From: Listeria farberi
GTDB taxonomy: Bacteria > Bacillota > Bacilli > Lactobacillales > Listeriaceae
Assembly (NCBI RefSeq): GCF_014229245.1
Contig: NZ_JAARZJ010000011.1
Span: forward strand, 1 to 64,000
Length of the DNA stretch: 64,000 bases
Direction: 5' to 3'
Shown here: positions 56,199 through 64,000 of the stretch, in pieces
Layout of the letters: the number at the start of each line of letters is the position of its first letter
How positions within the stretch are numbered: position 1 is the first letter of the stretch
Program-made: the position numbers and the translations under genes
The notes under the pieces: model-generated
The model's input: only the letters and a program-made list of their open reading frames with translations
The model's database searches: none
What the model was told of the DNA's origin: nothing

Positions 56199-56483
56199 CT
56201 ACCGCACCTCCAGCTGATTTATTTTCTGTCCCATCGCTTGATCTTGTTTCGCATAGGCCATGCCCATTTTCTTTAATCTACCCGCATCTTGCTTTGTCAC
56301 GGTTTGGAAATCTTCTACCACATCGACCAAATCAATTAATGCAGACCGTAACTGATTGATAGAATTCGCTCGGGAGTATGCCATATTTCCACCTTTTAAC
56401 GGCAAATAGCTTCCCGCGCTTTTGCTGTCTAGGTTCGAGGCATGTTTTTGGAACGTTGCTTCGTTGACTTTTATCTCTCTCAT
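56199..56483 (-). CDS. small partner protein of the LXG toxin (YwqI/DUF5344-like)
   Basis: The 94-residue helical protein resembles the DUF5344/TIGR04197 type VII secretion partners. It starts REIKVNEATFQKHASNLDSKS and has a helix-loop-helix form without membrane segment. It is the first gene of the module with a fine AGAGGAATCATCAAG ribosome site. Together with the 122-residue protein it probably forms the targeting complex for the LXG toxin. The ESX apparatus genes are not in this window. Confidence 0.75.
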   Translation of the reverse strand: MREIKVNEATFQKHASNLDSKSAGSYLPLKGGNMAYSRANSINQLRSALIDLVDVVEDFQTVTKQDAGRLKKMGMAYAKQDQAMGQKINQLEVR

Positions 56484-56636
56484 CTTGATGATTCCTCTCT
56501 ATGTCTAGTTTTCCACTCCTCTATTATAGCATCGTAACTACTTCCCTTTTGTGAGCGTTTTGTGAACCTCTGTGTATAAGCGTAGTCAGATAAAGAACTA
56601 ATTAGTATATTTTTATACCTTTTTTATTGTATGCAA

Positions 56637-56670
56637 AAAAGACCCCTTTCATCCGAAAGAGATCTCCTCA
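56637..56670 (-). terminator. terminator of the GyrI-like gene
   Basis: On the minus strand GATCTCTTTC and GAAAGGGGTC pair through G-C, A-U and G-U pairs around a 4-nt loop, followed by six Ts. The stop codon of the gene lies just before. Confidence 0.7.
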
Positions 56671-56672
56671 AT

Positions 56673-57092
56673 TTACTTACTAACAACCGGAATATAAAGC
56701 GTAAACTCAGCTTCTCTAAGATCTTCCAAATTAAACGATCCCGCAATGCCAATCGTATCGCTTTGGCTCACTTCGCCGTAAGCTGCGCCGATGAAGCCGT
56801 CTAGTGCTGGACGGTCTGATTCGCTTGTTACGAATTTTGCGTATTTGCCTGCTGGGATGTCGAAGGTTGTGTTGCCGTTTTCACCGTTCACACTTGCTAC
56901 GATGTAATATTGTAAGCCGTCAAGACTTGCGTTAATGCCAACGTAGTCTTTTTCGTTTTTTGCAAATTTTGTGTAGGCTGATTCTTTGATTTCGCTCATT
57001 GGGCCAAAGCCTTTTTGTGGATCAAATTCAGGGATTTCTACTTTATTTCCAGTAAATGTTTCTTTTTTTAATTCAACAATTTCAAATGCCAT
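56673..57092 (-). CDS. GyrI-like effector-binding domain protein
   Basis: ATG 57092 has an ideal GGAGGGAAATATT ribosome site and gives 139 residues, MAFEIVELKKETFTGNKVEIPEFD in order; a longer frame has none. The sequence matches stand-alone AraC effector-binding/GyrI-like domains that bind small cationic or drug-like molecules (fold around YYIVASVNGENGNTTFDIPAGKYAKFVTSE). It is divergent from a WYL regulator that probably controls it. It has no DNA-binding part. Confidence 0.87.
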   Translation of the reverse strand: MAFEIVELKKETFTGNKVEIPEFDPQKGFGPMSEIKESAYTKFAKNEKDYVGINASLDGLQYYIVASVNGENGNTTFDIPAGKYAKFVTSESDRPALDGFIGAAYGEVSQSDTIGIAGSFNLEDLREAEFTLYIPVVSK

Positions 57093-57194
57093 AATATTTC
57101 CCTCCAAAAAGTTACTTAACTTTGATATGATGTAACTATAACACGCGAATGATGACAACTGTCTGTCATCATTCCAAAAACAAAGGAGAAAAAA

Positions 57195-58115
57195 ATGAAA
57201 ATCGAGCGACTCATCGGAATTATCATGCTACTCCTCCAACGTGAGTTAGTCAGTGCTTCTGAATTGGCTACAATGTTTGAGGTTTCCAAACGTACTATTT
57301 TTCGCGACATTGACACGCTCGCGATGGCGAATATCCCGATTTACACGATTGCCGGAACGAAAGGTGGTATTGGAATTATGCCTACCTACAAAGTCGACAA
57401 AAAGCTTCTCACAGCAGAGGATTTAACAGCTATTATCGCCAGCTTAGACGGGATGGAGCAGTTGCTTTCTTCCGCTGAAACCAAGAAAACCCTTCAAAAA
57501 ATGAAAAACATGCTCGACCATTCCAGCGAACCGCCCAAAAGTTCGATTTCGCTTGATTTCTCCAATTTATCCATGAAAAAAGAGTTAAATGCTAAAGTCG
57601 AAAGTTTATATTTAGCGATAAAAAAACATCAACTAGTGGAACTCAGCTACATTGATCGAACCGGCAATCAAACCGTTCGTAAAACTGAGCCGTATCACCT
57701 CCTATTTAGGAATCGTTCTTGGTATTTGCAAGGTTACAGCTTGGAGCGTAGCGATTTTCGGACGTTTAAAATGTCGCGTATTGTTGAACTGAAAACGCTG
57801 GAAGAAACTTTTGAAGCGCGGCCTTTTGTTGTAAAACCATTTGGCATGACCGCTTATAGACCCACGTTCTTGATGCATGAAGTCACTTTAATTGTAGATA
57901 AAATAGCTCGTGAACAAATCGTTGAGCGCTTTGATCCAGTTGCAATTTCACAGCAAGATGAAGAGCATTTTTTAGTAAAAGTGACACTTCCCGATCATGA
58001 GGCCGGGTACCGCTTTTTGCTCCAACTTGGAACACATGTAACCATTCAAAACCGTGATGACTTTTACGATAATTTTGTTGATTATTTAGCAGAAATCCAA
58101 GGAAAATATATCTAA
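57195..58115 (+). CDS. YafY-type HTH-WYL transcriptional regulator
   Basis: The 306-residue protein has an N-terminal HTH_11 winged helix (RLIGIIMLLLQRELVSASELATMFEVSKRTIFRDIDTLAMANIPI in order) and a WYL domain (about 140-210, VELSYIDRTGNQTVRKTEPYHLLFRNRSWYLQGYS in order), with a WCX-like C-terminal end. It probably senses a small ligand or nucleic acid and controls the divergent GyrI-like gene. CAAAGGAGAAAAAA is the ribosome site. Confidence 0.92.
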   Translation: MKIERLIGIIMLLLQRELVSASELATMFEVSKRTIFRDIDTLAMANIPIYTIAGTKGGIGIMPTYKVDKKLLTAEDLTAIIASLDGMEQLLSSAETKKTLQKMKNMLDHSSEPPKSSISLDFSNLSMKKELNAKVESLYLAIKKHQLVELSYIDRTGNQTVRKTEPYHLLFRNRSWYLQGYSLERSDFRTFKMSRIVELKTLEETFEARPFVVKPFGMTAYRPTFLMHEVTLIVDKIAREQIVERFDPVAISQQDEEHFLVKVTLPDHEAGYRFLLQLGTHVTIQNRDDFYDNFVDYLAEIQGKYI

Positions 58116-58119
58116 AAAC

Positions 58120-58145
58120 GGCTCTGCTAATTATTTAGCAGAGCC
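58120..58145. terminator. bidirectional hairpin
   Basis: GGCTCTGCTAA and TTAGCAGAGCC form a perfect 11-bp stem with a 4-nt loop between the convergent WYL regulator and the 64-residue protein gene. Confidence 0.75.
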
Positions 58146-58153
58146 ATTTGATG

Positions 58154-58348
58154 TTAATCTTTATATTTATAATCCAAATCTTGATACGCTGTTTGGTACG
58201 GTCCACCATCAGCTACTTCTGAATGATAAAGTGCTTTTAAAGCGAAAGTTTTTTCTAAATCCATTTCTTTCATTAGCTTTTGAAGGCGTTCTTGCAAGTC
58301 TACGCTATCTTTTACAAGCTCTTTCATTTGTGATTTTACATATTTCAT
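58154..58348 (-). CDS. hypothetical helical protein (64 aa)
   Basis: The product is a short charged helix-rich protein: MKYVKSQMKELVKDSVDLQ at the start with heptad-like spacing, and an end containing YQTAYQDLDYKYKD. No family was recognised. GAAAAGGAGCGGAATTATT is a strong ribosome site. It stands alone between a hairpin and a terminator. Confidence 0.7.
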   Translation of the reverse strand: MKYVKSQMKELVKDSVDLQERLQKLMKEMDLEKTFALKALYHSEVADGGPYQTAYQDLDYKYKD

Positions 58349-58393
58349 AATAATTCCGCTCCTTTTCAGACATTATAACACTTTCTTCCCCGA

Positions 58394-58428
58394 TAAAAAA
58401 GGAGTGCGACTATAAGCCACACTCCCTT
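58394..58428 (-). terminator. terminator of the beta-glucoside PTS operon
   Basis: On the minus strand GGAGTGTGGC and GTCGCACTCC pair with G-U wobbles, followed by a TTTTTT run. It lies 7 bp after the IIB stop. Confidence 0.75.
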
Positions 58429-58434
58429 ACTTTT

Positions 58435-58737
58435 TTAACCGATTAATTCGATTGCTCTTTCAAGTACCGCTGCTCCGTTTACACGGCCGTAGTCTAACAT
58501 ATTAATTACTTCGACAGGAATTTTTCCGCCAACTACTTTTTCTGTGTTACCTTTTAAATAACCAACTTGTGGTCCAAGCAAAATAACATCTGCTTTTTCC
58601 CAGTTTTCGTGCAGTTCAGCGTCGGATACAGCCCAGATATTTGCTTCAATACCTTGCTCCTGTCCTACTGCTTTCATTTTTTCTACTAAGAAACTTGTGG
58701 ACATTCCAGCATTACATACTAATAAAATGTTTTTCAT
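58435..58737 (-). CDS. PTS lactose/cellobiose-family IIB
   Basis: The 100-residue phosphocarrier has the motif LVCNAGMSTSFLVEKM with Cys8 as the expected phosphorylation site. It is the third and last gene of the GH1-IIC-IIB operon. No IIA (cellobiose) gene is in the operon, so a IIA encoded elsewhere must serve it. Confidence 0.93.
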   Translation of the reverse strand: MKNILLVCNAGMSTSFLVEKMKAVGQEQGIEANIWAVSDAELHENWEKADVILLGPQVGYLKGNTEKVVGGKIPVEVINMLDYGRVNGAAVLERAIELIG

Positions 58738-58754
58738 TGGTTAAACTTCCTTCC

Positions 58755-60089
58755 TTATTTTGCTTCTGTTTTTTGAGCTGTAGCAAAAGCAACTTTTTCA
58801 TCCATGCGTAGGAACGGCAGATAGATAAAGACCGTCACAACAATGATAATTACTTGTAAAACGGACGCGCGCCAGTCCCCGCCAGTTGCTAAGAAACCTG
58901 AAATAATCGGCGGTGTCGTCCACGGGGTTTGTACAACTACATGATTAATCCAACCTGCTGCCGTCGCATAATACGCTGTTGTTAAAGAGAAAATTGGCGC
59001 TAGTACGAACGGGATAATTAGTAATGGGTTGAAGACAATCGGTAGACCAAAGATAATCGGTTCACTAATGTTAAATAGCGAAGGTGCTGCGGATAATTTC
59101 GAGATATCTTTGTAATCTTTTCGTTTTCCAAAGATGAAAATGGCAATTAGTAGACCAATCGTGTTTCCTGAGCCACCCATAACCGCAAATGTATCTTTGA
59201 AAGCCATGTTAATAATATGCGGAATTTCTTGATGATTCGCGTAGGCTACCATGTTTTCTTGCATATTTTGAAGTAAAAATGGATCTAGTAACGGACCAGA
59301 AATAACTGCTTGGTGAATCCCTAAACCGAAGAATAAGTTAGCGATAGAAGTAATCAGCAAGAATCCTGGAAGACTTGTCGTCACATAGCTAAGCGGCTTC
59401 GTGATAATTGTTGTAACAAGCGTGTTAAAGTCCATACTGAAAATTTGATTAACGGCAAATGACACAATCGAGAAAATAATAACCGTAATCATAATCGGAA
59501 TTAACACGTTAAATGATTTAATAACTGCCGGTGGAATATTTCCTGTTAAATTGATTTGCATACGTTTGTTTTTCGATAATTTAATGAATAAATCGGTTGC
59601 AATTAAGCCAACGATAATACCAACGAACATACCTGACGCACCAGTATAACTAACTGGGATAACATTTGGTACTTCGATTGATTTTGATGCGCCTTCTGGA
59701 AGAAACGTCATCGCAATCGGTGTTACGACAATAAATGAAGATAAAGCGACAAGAATTGGAGCAATGACATTTTTATAGCCACGATTCAAGCATAAATGAT
59801 ACGAAATCGCCACAGTGACCAAAAGTGTAATAACACTCAAGGTACCATTTCCGATTGAAATACCAATTTCTTGCCAAGTTCTAAGTGTATCTGGGTTAAC
59901 AATTTTGCCCATGAAGCCAGTCGGTTCTAAAATAACATAGTTAATCAGTGTGACAAAACCAGCTAAAATCATGAACGGCATAATACTCGCAAAAGCATCA
60001 CGCAATGAACGCAAATGAATCTGACCACCAAGACGTTGTGCTACATTAATAAATCCATTAACAATCGACTTCTTTTTCGTTTCAGCCAT
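58755..60089 (-). CDS. PTS lactose/cellobiose-family IIC permease
   Basis: ATG 60089, after AAAAGGGAGGAAACAA, gives a 444-residue membrane protein. It has about ten helices and the Lac-type IIC landmarks FGLGIHQAVISGPLLDPFLLQNM and FNISEPIIFGLPIVFNPLLIIPF. The substrate is a beta-glucoside such as cellobiose, judged from the neighbouring GH1 gene. It overlaps the stop of the GH1 gene by 8 bases. Confidence 0.93.
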   Translation of the reverse strand: MAETKKKSIVNGFINVAQRLGGQIHLRSLRDAFASIMPFMILAGFVTLINYVILEPTGFMGKIVNPDTLRTWQEIGISIGNGTLSVITLLVTVAISYHLCLNRGYKNVIAPILVALSSFIVVTPIAMTFLPEGASKSIEVPNVIPVSYTGASGMFVGIIVGLIATDLFIKLSKNKRMQINLTGNIPPAVIKSFNVLIPIMITVIIFSIVSFAVNQIFSMDFNTLVTTIITKPLSYVTTSLPGFLLITSIANLFFGLGIHQAVISGPLLDPFLLQNMQENMVAYANHQEIPHIINMAFKDTFAVMGGSGNTIGLLIAIFIFGKRKDYKDISKLSAAPSLFNISEPIIFGLPIVFNPLLIIPFVLAPIFSLTTAYYATAAGWINHVVVQTPWTTPPIISGFLATGGDWRASVLQVIIIVVTVFIYLPFLRMDEKVAFATAQKTEAK

Positions 60090-61524
60090 TAGTTGTTTCC
60101 TCCCTTTTCGTCCCAACTAGTTTGCTTGTTTCATATTCAAAACCGTTCATGTCACTCATTTTTTTATAAAATTCGCCACTTTTCTTCATTGTGCGTTTGC
60201 CAGTTTCAACATCAAGTGAAACGAGTCCGTAACGGTTTTTATAGGCATTAATCCACGACCAACAATCAATGAATGTCCATAAGTGATACCCTTTAATATC
60301 ACAACCTTCTGCAATCGCTTGATGTACATACGCCAAATGATCTTTGACGAATTGAATCCGGTAATCATCTTGAATTTGCCCATCTTCATTTAAGAAACGC
60401 TCTTCATTCGCTACACCCATACCATTTTCAGAAATAAATGATTCGATGTTGCCGTAATTATCGCGAATATCAATACATAAATCGTAAATCCCACGTTCAT
60501 AAATTTCCCAACCGCGATAAATATTCATTCGTTTACCTGGCATATTGTGCGGTTCAAAAAACCAATCTGGTAAAAACGGACTTTTTTTATTAATAGCGGT
60601 TAAACGGGCTTTCACGCGTCTTGGTTCATAGTAATTTAGGCCAAGAATTTGCGCTGTATTTTCTTTAATAATCGTCAAATCTTCTTCCGTATATTCGGGC
60701 ATTTGATCGTATTCGCGCATAATTTCAACTAATTTTTCTGGGAAAGTTCCTTTAACCATCGGATCCAAGAAGCTTCTCGTATAAAAAGCATCACAGATTT
60801 CTGCAGCTTCTAAATCGTATTCGTTTTGGCTACGCGGATAAGTCGGGCTAAGGTTTAAAATTACGCCGATTTTTGATGACAAGTTTAATTTTTTAAATGC
60901 TTTAATAGCTAATGCATGTGCCAATATTGTGTTAAAACCAGCTTGTGCACCGCGTTTGAAGTCAATTTGATTCGGATAATGGAAATCTTCTAAATACCCG
61001 CCAAGAATTGGTCCGAGTGGTTCGTTAAACGTAAACCAGTGGTAAACTAAATCGCCAAATTCTTTAAAACAAGTATCCGCAAAATGAACATAAGCATCCA
61101 CAACTTCTCTTGATTCCCAGCCACCAGCGTCTTGAAGTGCAACGGGCATATCGAAATGATATAAGTTCGCGAATGGTTTGATACCGTTTTCATTCATCTC
61201 AGTAAGTAAATCGCGATAAAACGCAATAGCTTTCTGGTTCACTTCGCCGACACCATCGTTTGGAAACATTCGCGCCCATGAAATCGAAATCCGGAACGAG
61301 TTATGTCCTGTTTTCTTCATCCACTGCACATCTTCTTTATACCGATTAAAATGATCTGTTGTAATTTCTGAACCTATACCTTCGTAAAAGCGATTCGGTT
61401 CTGTTTCAAACCAATGCTCCCAAACAGTTTTTGCCTTACCAGTGTCTCCGCGACCTTCTGCTTGTTCAGCAGACCACGCAGAGCCCCACCAAAAATCTTT
61501 TGGAAACGTTAATAATTCTTTCAT
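60082..61524 (-). CDS. GH1 beta-glucosidase or 6-phospho-beta-glucosidase
   Basis: The 480-residue glycoside hydrolase of family 1 has the acid/base Glu168 in WFTFNEPLG and the nucleophile Glu366 in FISENGMGV. The early FWWGSAWSAEQAEG motif is also typical. With a PTS permease next door the substrate is likely a 6-phospho-beta-glucoside. It is the first gene of a three-gene operon, with paired palindromic operators for the divergent GntR regulator upstream. Confidence 0.93.
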   Translation of the reverse strand: MKELLTFPKDFWWGSAWSAEQAEGRGDTGKAKTVWEHWFETEPNRFYEGIGSEITTDHFNRYKEDVQWMKKTGHNSFRISISWARMFPNDGVGEVNQKAIAFYRDLLTEMNENGIKPFANLYHFDMPVALQDAGGWESREVVDAYVHFADTCFKEFGDLVYHWFTFNEPLGPILGGYLEDFHYPNQIDFKRGAQAGFNTILAHALAIKAFKKLNLSSKIGVILNLSPTYPRSQNEYDLEAAEICDAFYTRSFLDPMVKGTFPEKLVEIMREYDQMPEYTEEDLTIIKENTAQILGLNYYEPRRVKARLTAINKKSPFLPDWFFEPHNMPGKRMNIYRGWEIYERGIYDLCIDIRDNYGNIESFISENGMGVANEERFLNEDGQIQDDYRIQFVKDHLAYVHQAIAEGCDIKGYHLWTFIDCWSWINAYKNRYGLVSLDVETGKRTMKKSGEFYKKMSDMNGFEYETSKLVGTKREETTNG

Positions 61525-61598
61525 TTTTTATGGCCTCCCTTTTGTCAAAATAAATATAGCATACATTTATTTAAAAAACAATACTTTTGTTAAAAGAT

Positions 61599-61640
61599 AT
61601 ATACTTTTATTTATAGGGATACCTTTTTATAAAAGTATAT
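61599..61640. promoter_or_regulatory. GntR operator pair between the beta-glucoside operon and its regulator
   Basis: ATATACTTTTAT (61599-61610) and ATAAAAGTATAT (61629-61640) are perfect reverse complements of 12 bp separated by 18 nt. A third partial copy, ATACTTTT, lies at 61581-61588. The region separates the divergent GH1 and GntR genes and overlaps likely -10 boxes (TATACT). The repeated half site suggests binding by the GntR/UTRA protein. Confidence 0.65.
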
Positions 61641-61680
61641 GGTATACTATGCTTATTACATCAGTAAAGGAGCCAATAAA

Positions 61681-62394
61681 ATGTCGGGAATGGCTAAATA
61701 CATGGAAATATACATAGATATCCGTGATAAAATCAACCAAAACAAATACGAAATTAACGAGAAATTGCCTGATGGGGATAGTCTGGCACGCGTTTATGAT
61801 TGCAGCAAACTAACTGTCAAAAAAGCGCTAGATATGCTCGTGCAAGAAGGTATGGTTATTAGACGACGTGGTGCTGGGACTTTCGTTAAATCCCATTCTA
61901 CTAACGGCGGCGAATTCGCGCTGGGTCCAATGTCAGGACTCGTAAATACATTTGGGAAAGACAATATTAAATCGAAAGTCATTTTATTTTCTATTGAAAA
62001 ACCATCGAAAGAAGTCGCAGAAAAATTAGAGATGCAGGATGACTATATTTACCGAATCATCCGGATGAGAGAAGTTGGTCACAAAGCTTATTCGATTGAA
62101 CATACTTATATGCCACTTGCGATTATTCCAGGACTCGAGCCGCGTCATTTAGAGGACTCGATTTATAATTATATTCGTGATGATTTGAAACTCAAGATGC
62201 AGAGTGCCCATGTTTGGGTGCGCGGGGATAAATCAAATCAAGAGGATAGCAAGCTCCTCGATTTAGAAGAACCTACTTTTATGATGGAAATTGAAAAATT
62301 AGCACATTTGGAGGATGGTCGTGTGTTCGAATATTCGATAACGCGCCATACGTATGAATCATTTGTGTTTGAAACGGTTTTTGTGCAGAATTAA
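61681..62394 (+). CDS. GntR-family regulator with UTRA domain
   Basis: ATG 61681 follows AAAGGAGCCAATAAA and gives 237 residues; a longer frame from 61639 runs through the operator region. The N-terminal winged helix (MAKYMEIYIDIRDKINQNKYEINEKLPDGDSLARVYDCSKLTVKKALDMLVQEGMVIRRRGAGTFVK in order) is followed by a UTRA ligand domain (about 75-235). It probably represses the divergent beta-glucoside operon and its own gene until a phosphorylated sugar binds. Confidence 0.93.
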   Translation: MSGMAKYMEIYIDIRDKINQNKYEINEKLPDGDSLARVYDCSKLTVKKALDMLVQEGMVIRRRGAGTFVKSHSTNGGEFALGPMSGLVNTFGKDNIKSKVILFSIEKPSKEVAEKLEMQDDYIYRIIRMREVGHKAYSIEHTYMPLAIIPGLEPRHLEDSIYNYIRDDLKLKMQSAHVWVRGDKSNQEDSKLLDLEEPTFMMEIEKLAHLEDGRVFEYSITRHTYESFVFETVFVQN

Positions 62395-62437
62395 AAAAAG
62401 CAGCGACTCTCTGAATTAGAGAATCGCTGTTTTTTTA
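62393..62437. terminator. bidirectional terminator between GntR and PhnA-like genes
   Basis: AAAAAAGCAGCGACTCTCT and AGAGAATCGCTGTTTTTTT form a long stem (one mismatch) with T runs on both strands between convergent genes. Confidence 0.87.
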
Positions 62438-62770
62438 TATCTTCTTAACAAATTCTGATTTTAATTTCATTGGGCCGAAGCCGTCGATTTTGCAATCAAT
62501 GTCGTGGTCGCCGTCTACTAAGCGGATATTTTTTACTTTTGTTCCCATTTTGATTGGGTTTGATGCACCTTTTACTTTAAGATCTTTGATGACTGTGACA
62601 GAATCACCATCTGTTAGGACGTTGCCGTTTGAGTCTTTGAACACTTTTTCCTCGGTAGCTTCTTCTGCTACAGCACTCCACTCATGGCCACATTCCGGGC
62701 AAATTAATAGACCGCGATCTTCGTATGCATATTCTGAGTTACATTCTGGGCAATTTGGTAATTTTGACAT
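62435..62770 (-). CDS. PhnA/YjdM-like zinc-ribbon protein
   Basis: The 111-residue protein has an N-terminal zinc ribbon ([25 protein letters not shown] with four cysteines, residues 7-30 region) and a C-terminal SH3-like PhnA domain ([65 protein letters not shown] in order). The family was named for phosphonate use, but its role there is doubtful; function is unclear. Confidence 0.92.
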   Translation of the reverse strand: MSKLPNCPECNSEYAYEDRGLLICPECGHEWSAVAEEATEEKVFKDSNGNVLTDGDSVTVIKDLKVKGASNPIKMGTKVKNIRLVDGDHDIDCKIDGFGPMKLKSEFVKKI

Positions 62771-62806
62771 TTTATCAATTCCTCCGATTGTTGTAATAGT
62801 TGGCTG

Positions 62807-63526
62807 TTAATCTTCTAATTCGACGTTATGATATACTTTTTGCACGTCTTCTAGGTCTTCTAAAGCATCAATTAGTTTCTCGAATTTTTCTAAATCCTCA
62901 CCTGATAATTGAATATCGTTTTGAGGAATCATCTCGATTTCCGCTACTGTAAATTCTTCAATTCCAGCCGCTTTCAAACCTTCTTGTACTTTGTGGAAAT
63001 CTTCTGGTTCTGCATAAATAATCGCTTGACCATCTTCGTCTAAAATGTCACGAACATCAATATCCGCTTCCATTAAAAGTTCTAATAGCTCATCCGCATC
63101 TTTACCTTCAACACCAAAAATGGCTGTATTATCAAACATATAAGCAACAGAGCCACTAACGCCCATGTTTCCACCATTTTTGCTATAAGCTGCGCGAACA
63201 TCGGATGCTGTACGATTCACATTATTTGTCAGTGCGTCTACGATAATCATCGAGCCGCTTGGACCAAAGCCTTCATAGCGCAGTTCTGAATAAGTTTCAT
63301 CTCCAGTGCCTTTCGCTTTTTCGATTGCACGGTCAATAATATGTTTTGGCACATTGTATGTTTTTGCACGTTCAATAACAAAACGTAATTTTTGGTTGGA
63401 ATGTGGATCTGGGTCGCCTGATTTAGCCGCTACATATATTTCAATTCCAAATTTCGCATAGATACGACTATTTGTTTTATCTTTTGACGCTTTTTTCTCT
63501 TTAATATTTGCCCATTTACGGCCCAT
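62807..63526 (-). CDS. YebC/PmpR-family protein
   Basis: The 239-residue protein matches the YebC family: [73 protein letters not shown] in order, and a later [47 protein letters not shown] core. The start resembles the YeeN-type paralogue rather than the YrbC/YebC type. Members act as DNA-binding regulators or as translation factors that relieve stalling at proline stretches. It is monocistronic. Confidence 0.93.
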   Translation of the reverse strand: MGRKWANIKEKKASKDKTNSRIYAKFGIEIYVAAKSGDPDPHSNQKLRFVIERAKTYNVPKHIIDRAIEKAKGTGDETYSELRYEGFGPSGSMIIVDALTNNVNRTASDVRAAYSKNGGNMGVSGSVAYMFDNTAIFGVEGKDADELLELLMEADIDVRDILDEDGQAIIYAEPEDFHKVQEGLKAAGIEEFTVAEIEMIPQNDIQLSGEDLEKFEKLIDALEDLEDVQKVYHNVELED

Positions 63527-63622
63527 ATTACCACTCGCTTTCTAATTGGAGTTTTTCTCATGTCTCTGTACTATTATAAGTGTAGGAAACGAATTTGTTA
63601 AGTGGAAATTTAGCTATATTCG

Positions 63623-64000
63623 TTAAAAATGAATAGTTGTAGCGTTTTTAAGGTCAAAAAGCTGGTTTAAAAAGAAATAAGGAATGAATTCGCCCGAACT
63701 TCTTAATGCGTCTAACTCTTCTTTAGTGACAAAACGGGCATCTGCTACTTCTTCTTTTTGTAAAATTAAGTCGCTTAGTTCCACGTCTTTCGTAATAAAC
63801 CAATAATCATCAAATCCTGCTTCGAAATGGTAACTGAATTTGGCACGGGTTTTACTTAAATCAATTGTAATTCCTAGTTCTTCTTGCACTTCTCGTTCAG
63901 CAGCTTGCAGGCTTGTTTCGCCTTTTAACGCAGAACCAGCCGCAGAAAGATCCCAATAATTCGGCCAACCTTCTTTATCTTTTTGGCGCTTTTGGATTAA
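63623..64000 (-). CDS. Nudix hydrolase, partial (5' end outside the window)
   Basis: The reading frame is open to the right edge and the start lies beyond it. The Nudix box reads GSALKGETSLQAAEREVQEELGI, split here as GSALKGETSLQAAERE and VQEELGI, with the metal-binding Glu residues. Upstream, GWPNYWDLSAAG is typical of isopentenyl-diphosphate-isomerase-like Nudix proteins. The C-terminal domain is short. The substrate, a nucleoside diphosphate derivative, is unknown. The visible part has 125 residues. Confidence 0.88.
   Translation of the reverse strand, partial: LIQKRQKDKEGWPNYWDLSAAGSALKGETSLQAAEREVQEELGITIDLSKTRAKFSYHFEAGFDDYWFITKDVELSDLILQKEEVADARFVTKEELDALRSSGEFIPYFFLNQLFDLKNATTIHF

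Noticed and set aside
53073-56483. Complete type VII secretion apparatus (EssC, EsaA, EssB)
   Set aside because: Only effector, partners and putative immunity genes are present; no FtsK/SpoIIIE-type ATPase or other machinery is encoded here.

Overview
The window is low-GC Firmicute DNA whose genes and gene order match Listeria sensu stricto. From memory, the block from the Nudix gene at the right edge to the O-acetyltransferase/LysR pair near 8 kb follows L. monocytogenes EGD-e roughly lmo0368 to lmo0431, read here in reverse. Two things point away from a typical L. monocytogenes and towards a close relative such as L. innocua: a 2191-residue WapA/RHS gene sits where L. monocytogenes carries inlAB, and the PgdA sequence differs at many positions from the EGD-e protein as I recall it. 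The species call is an inference. No tRNA, rRNA, IS element, prophage or CRISPR array was seen.

Layout. 1-7 kb: a secreted RHS/YD-repeat polymorphic toxin (WapA type) on the minus strand, followed by two tiny membrane-protein ORFs; the first overlaps the toxin stop codon (TAATG) and both are candidate immunity genes. 7-10 kb: a decayed paralogue of a nearby hypothetical gene, a 26-codon micro-ORF tied to an O-acetyltransferase, a divergent LysR regulator, and the intact hypothetical gene. 9.9-16.4 kb: regulator, split fructose-family PTS (IIA, IIB, IIC) and GH38 alpha-mannosidase. 16.5-22.4 kb: GlcU-type sugar transporter, the sigC-lstR-SEDS operon, a HAD phosphatase, a TMEM175-like channel, an S24/S26-like protein and an XRE/membrane-protein pair with a striking operator. 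22.5-32.6 kb: PgdA, ZIP transporter, small membrane proteins, rifampin phosphotransferase, DUF1149 and NusG-II proteins, VOC protein, Pit phosphate transporter and two membrane proteins.

32.6-39.2 kb: a second, paralogous PTS/GH38/PRD-regulator operon with a strong cre-like site upstream. 39.3-46.7 kb: housekeeping and envelope genes (SRPBCC, proC, GNAT, SH3/NlpC-P60 hydrolase, flotillin FloA with an NfeD-like partner, ung, LtrA family protein, frataxin-like protein). 46.8-53 kb: myo-inositol catabolic genes iolA-iolB-iolC-iolD with a divergent DeoR-family regulator; other iol steps are not in the window. 53-56.5 kb: a type VII secretion LXG toxin module with two small WXG-like partners, a probable immunity gene and a membrane protein. 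56.6-64 kb: GyrI-like protein and WYL regulator, a beta-glucoside PTS/GH1 operon with a GntR regulator and palindromic operators, a PhnA-like protein, a YebC-family regulator and a partial Nudix hydrolase.

The themes are carbohydrate scavenging (three PTS/glycosidase operons plus inositol), envelope maintenance, and two separate contact or secreted toxin systems. Most genes are ordinary for Listeria. The least explained parts are the RHS toxin tip with its tiny membrane neighbours and the 26-residue peptide gene.
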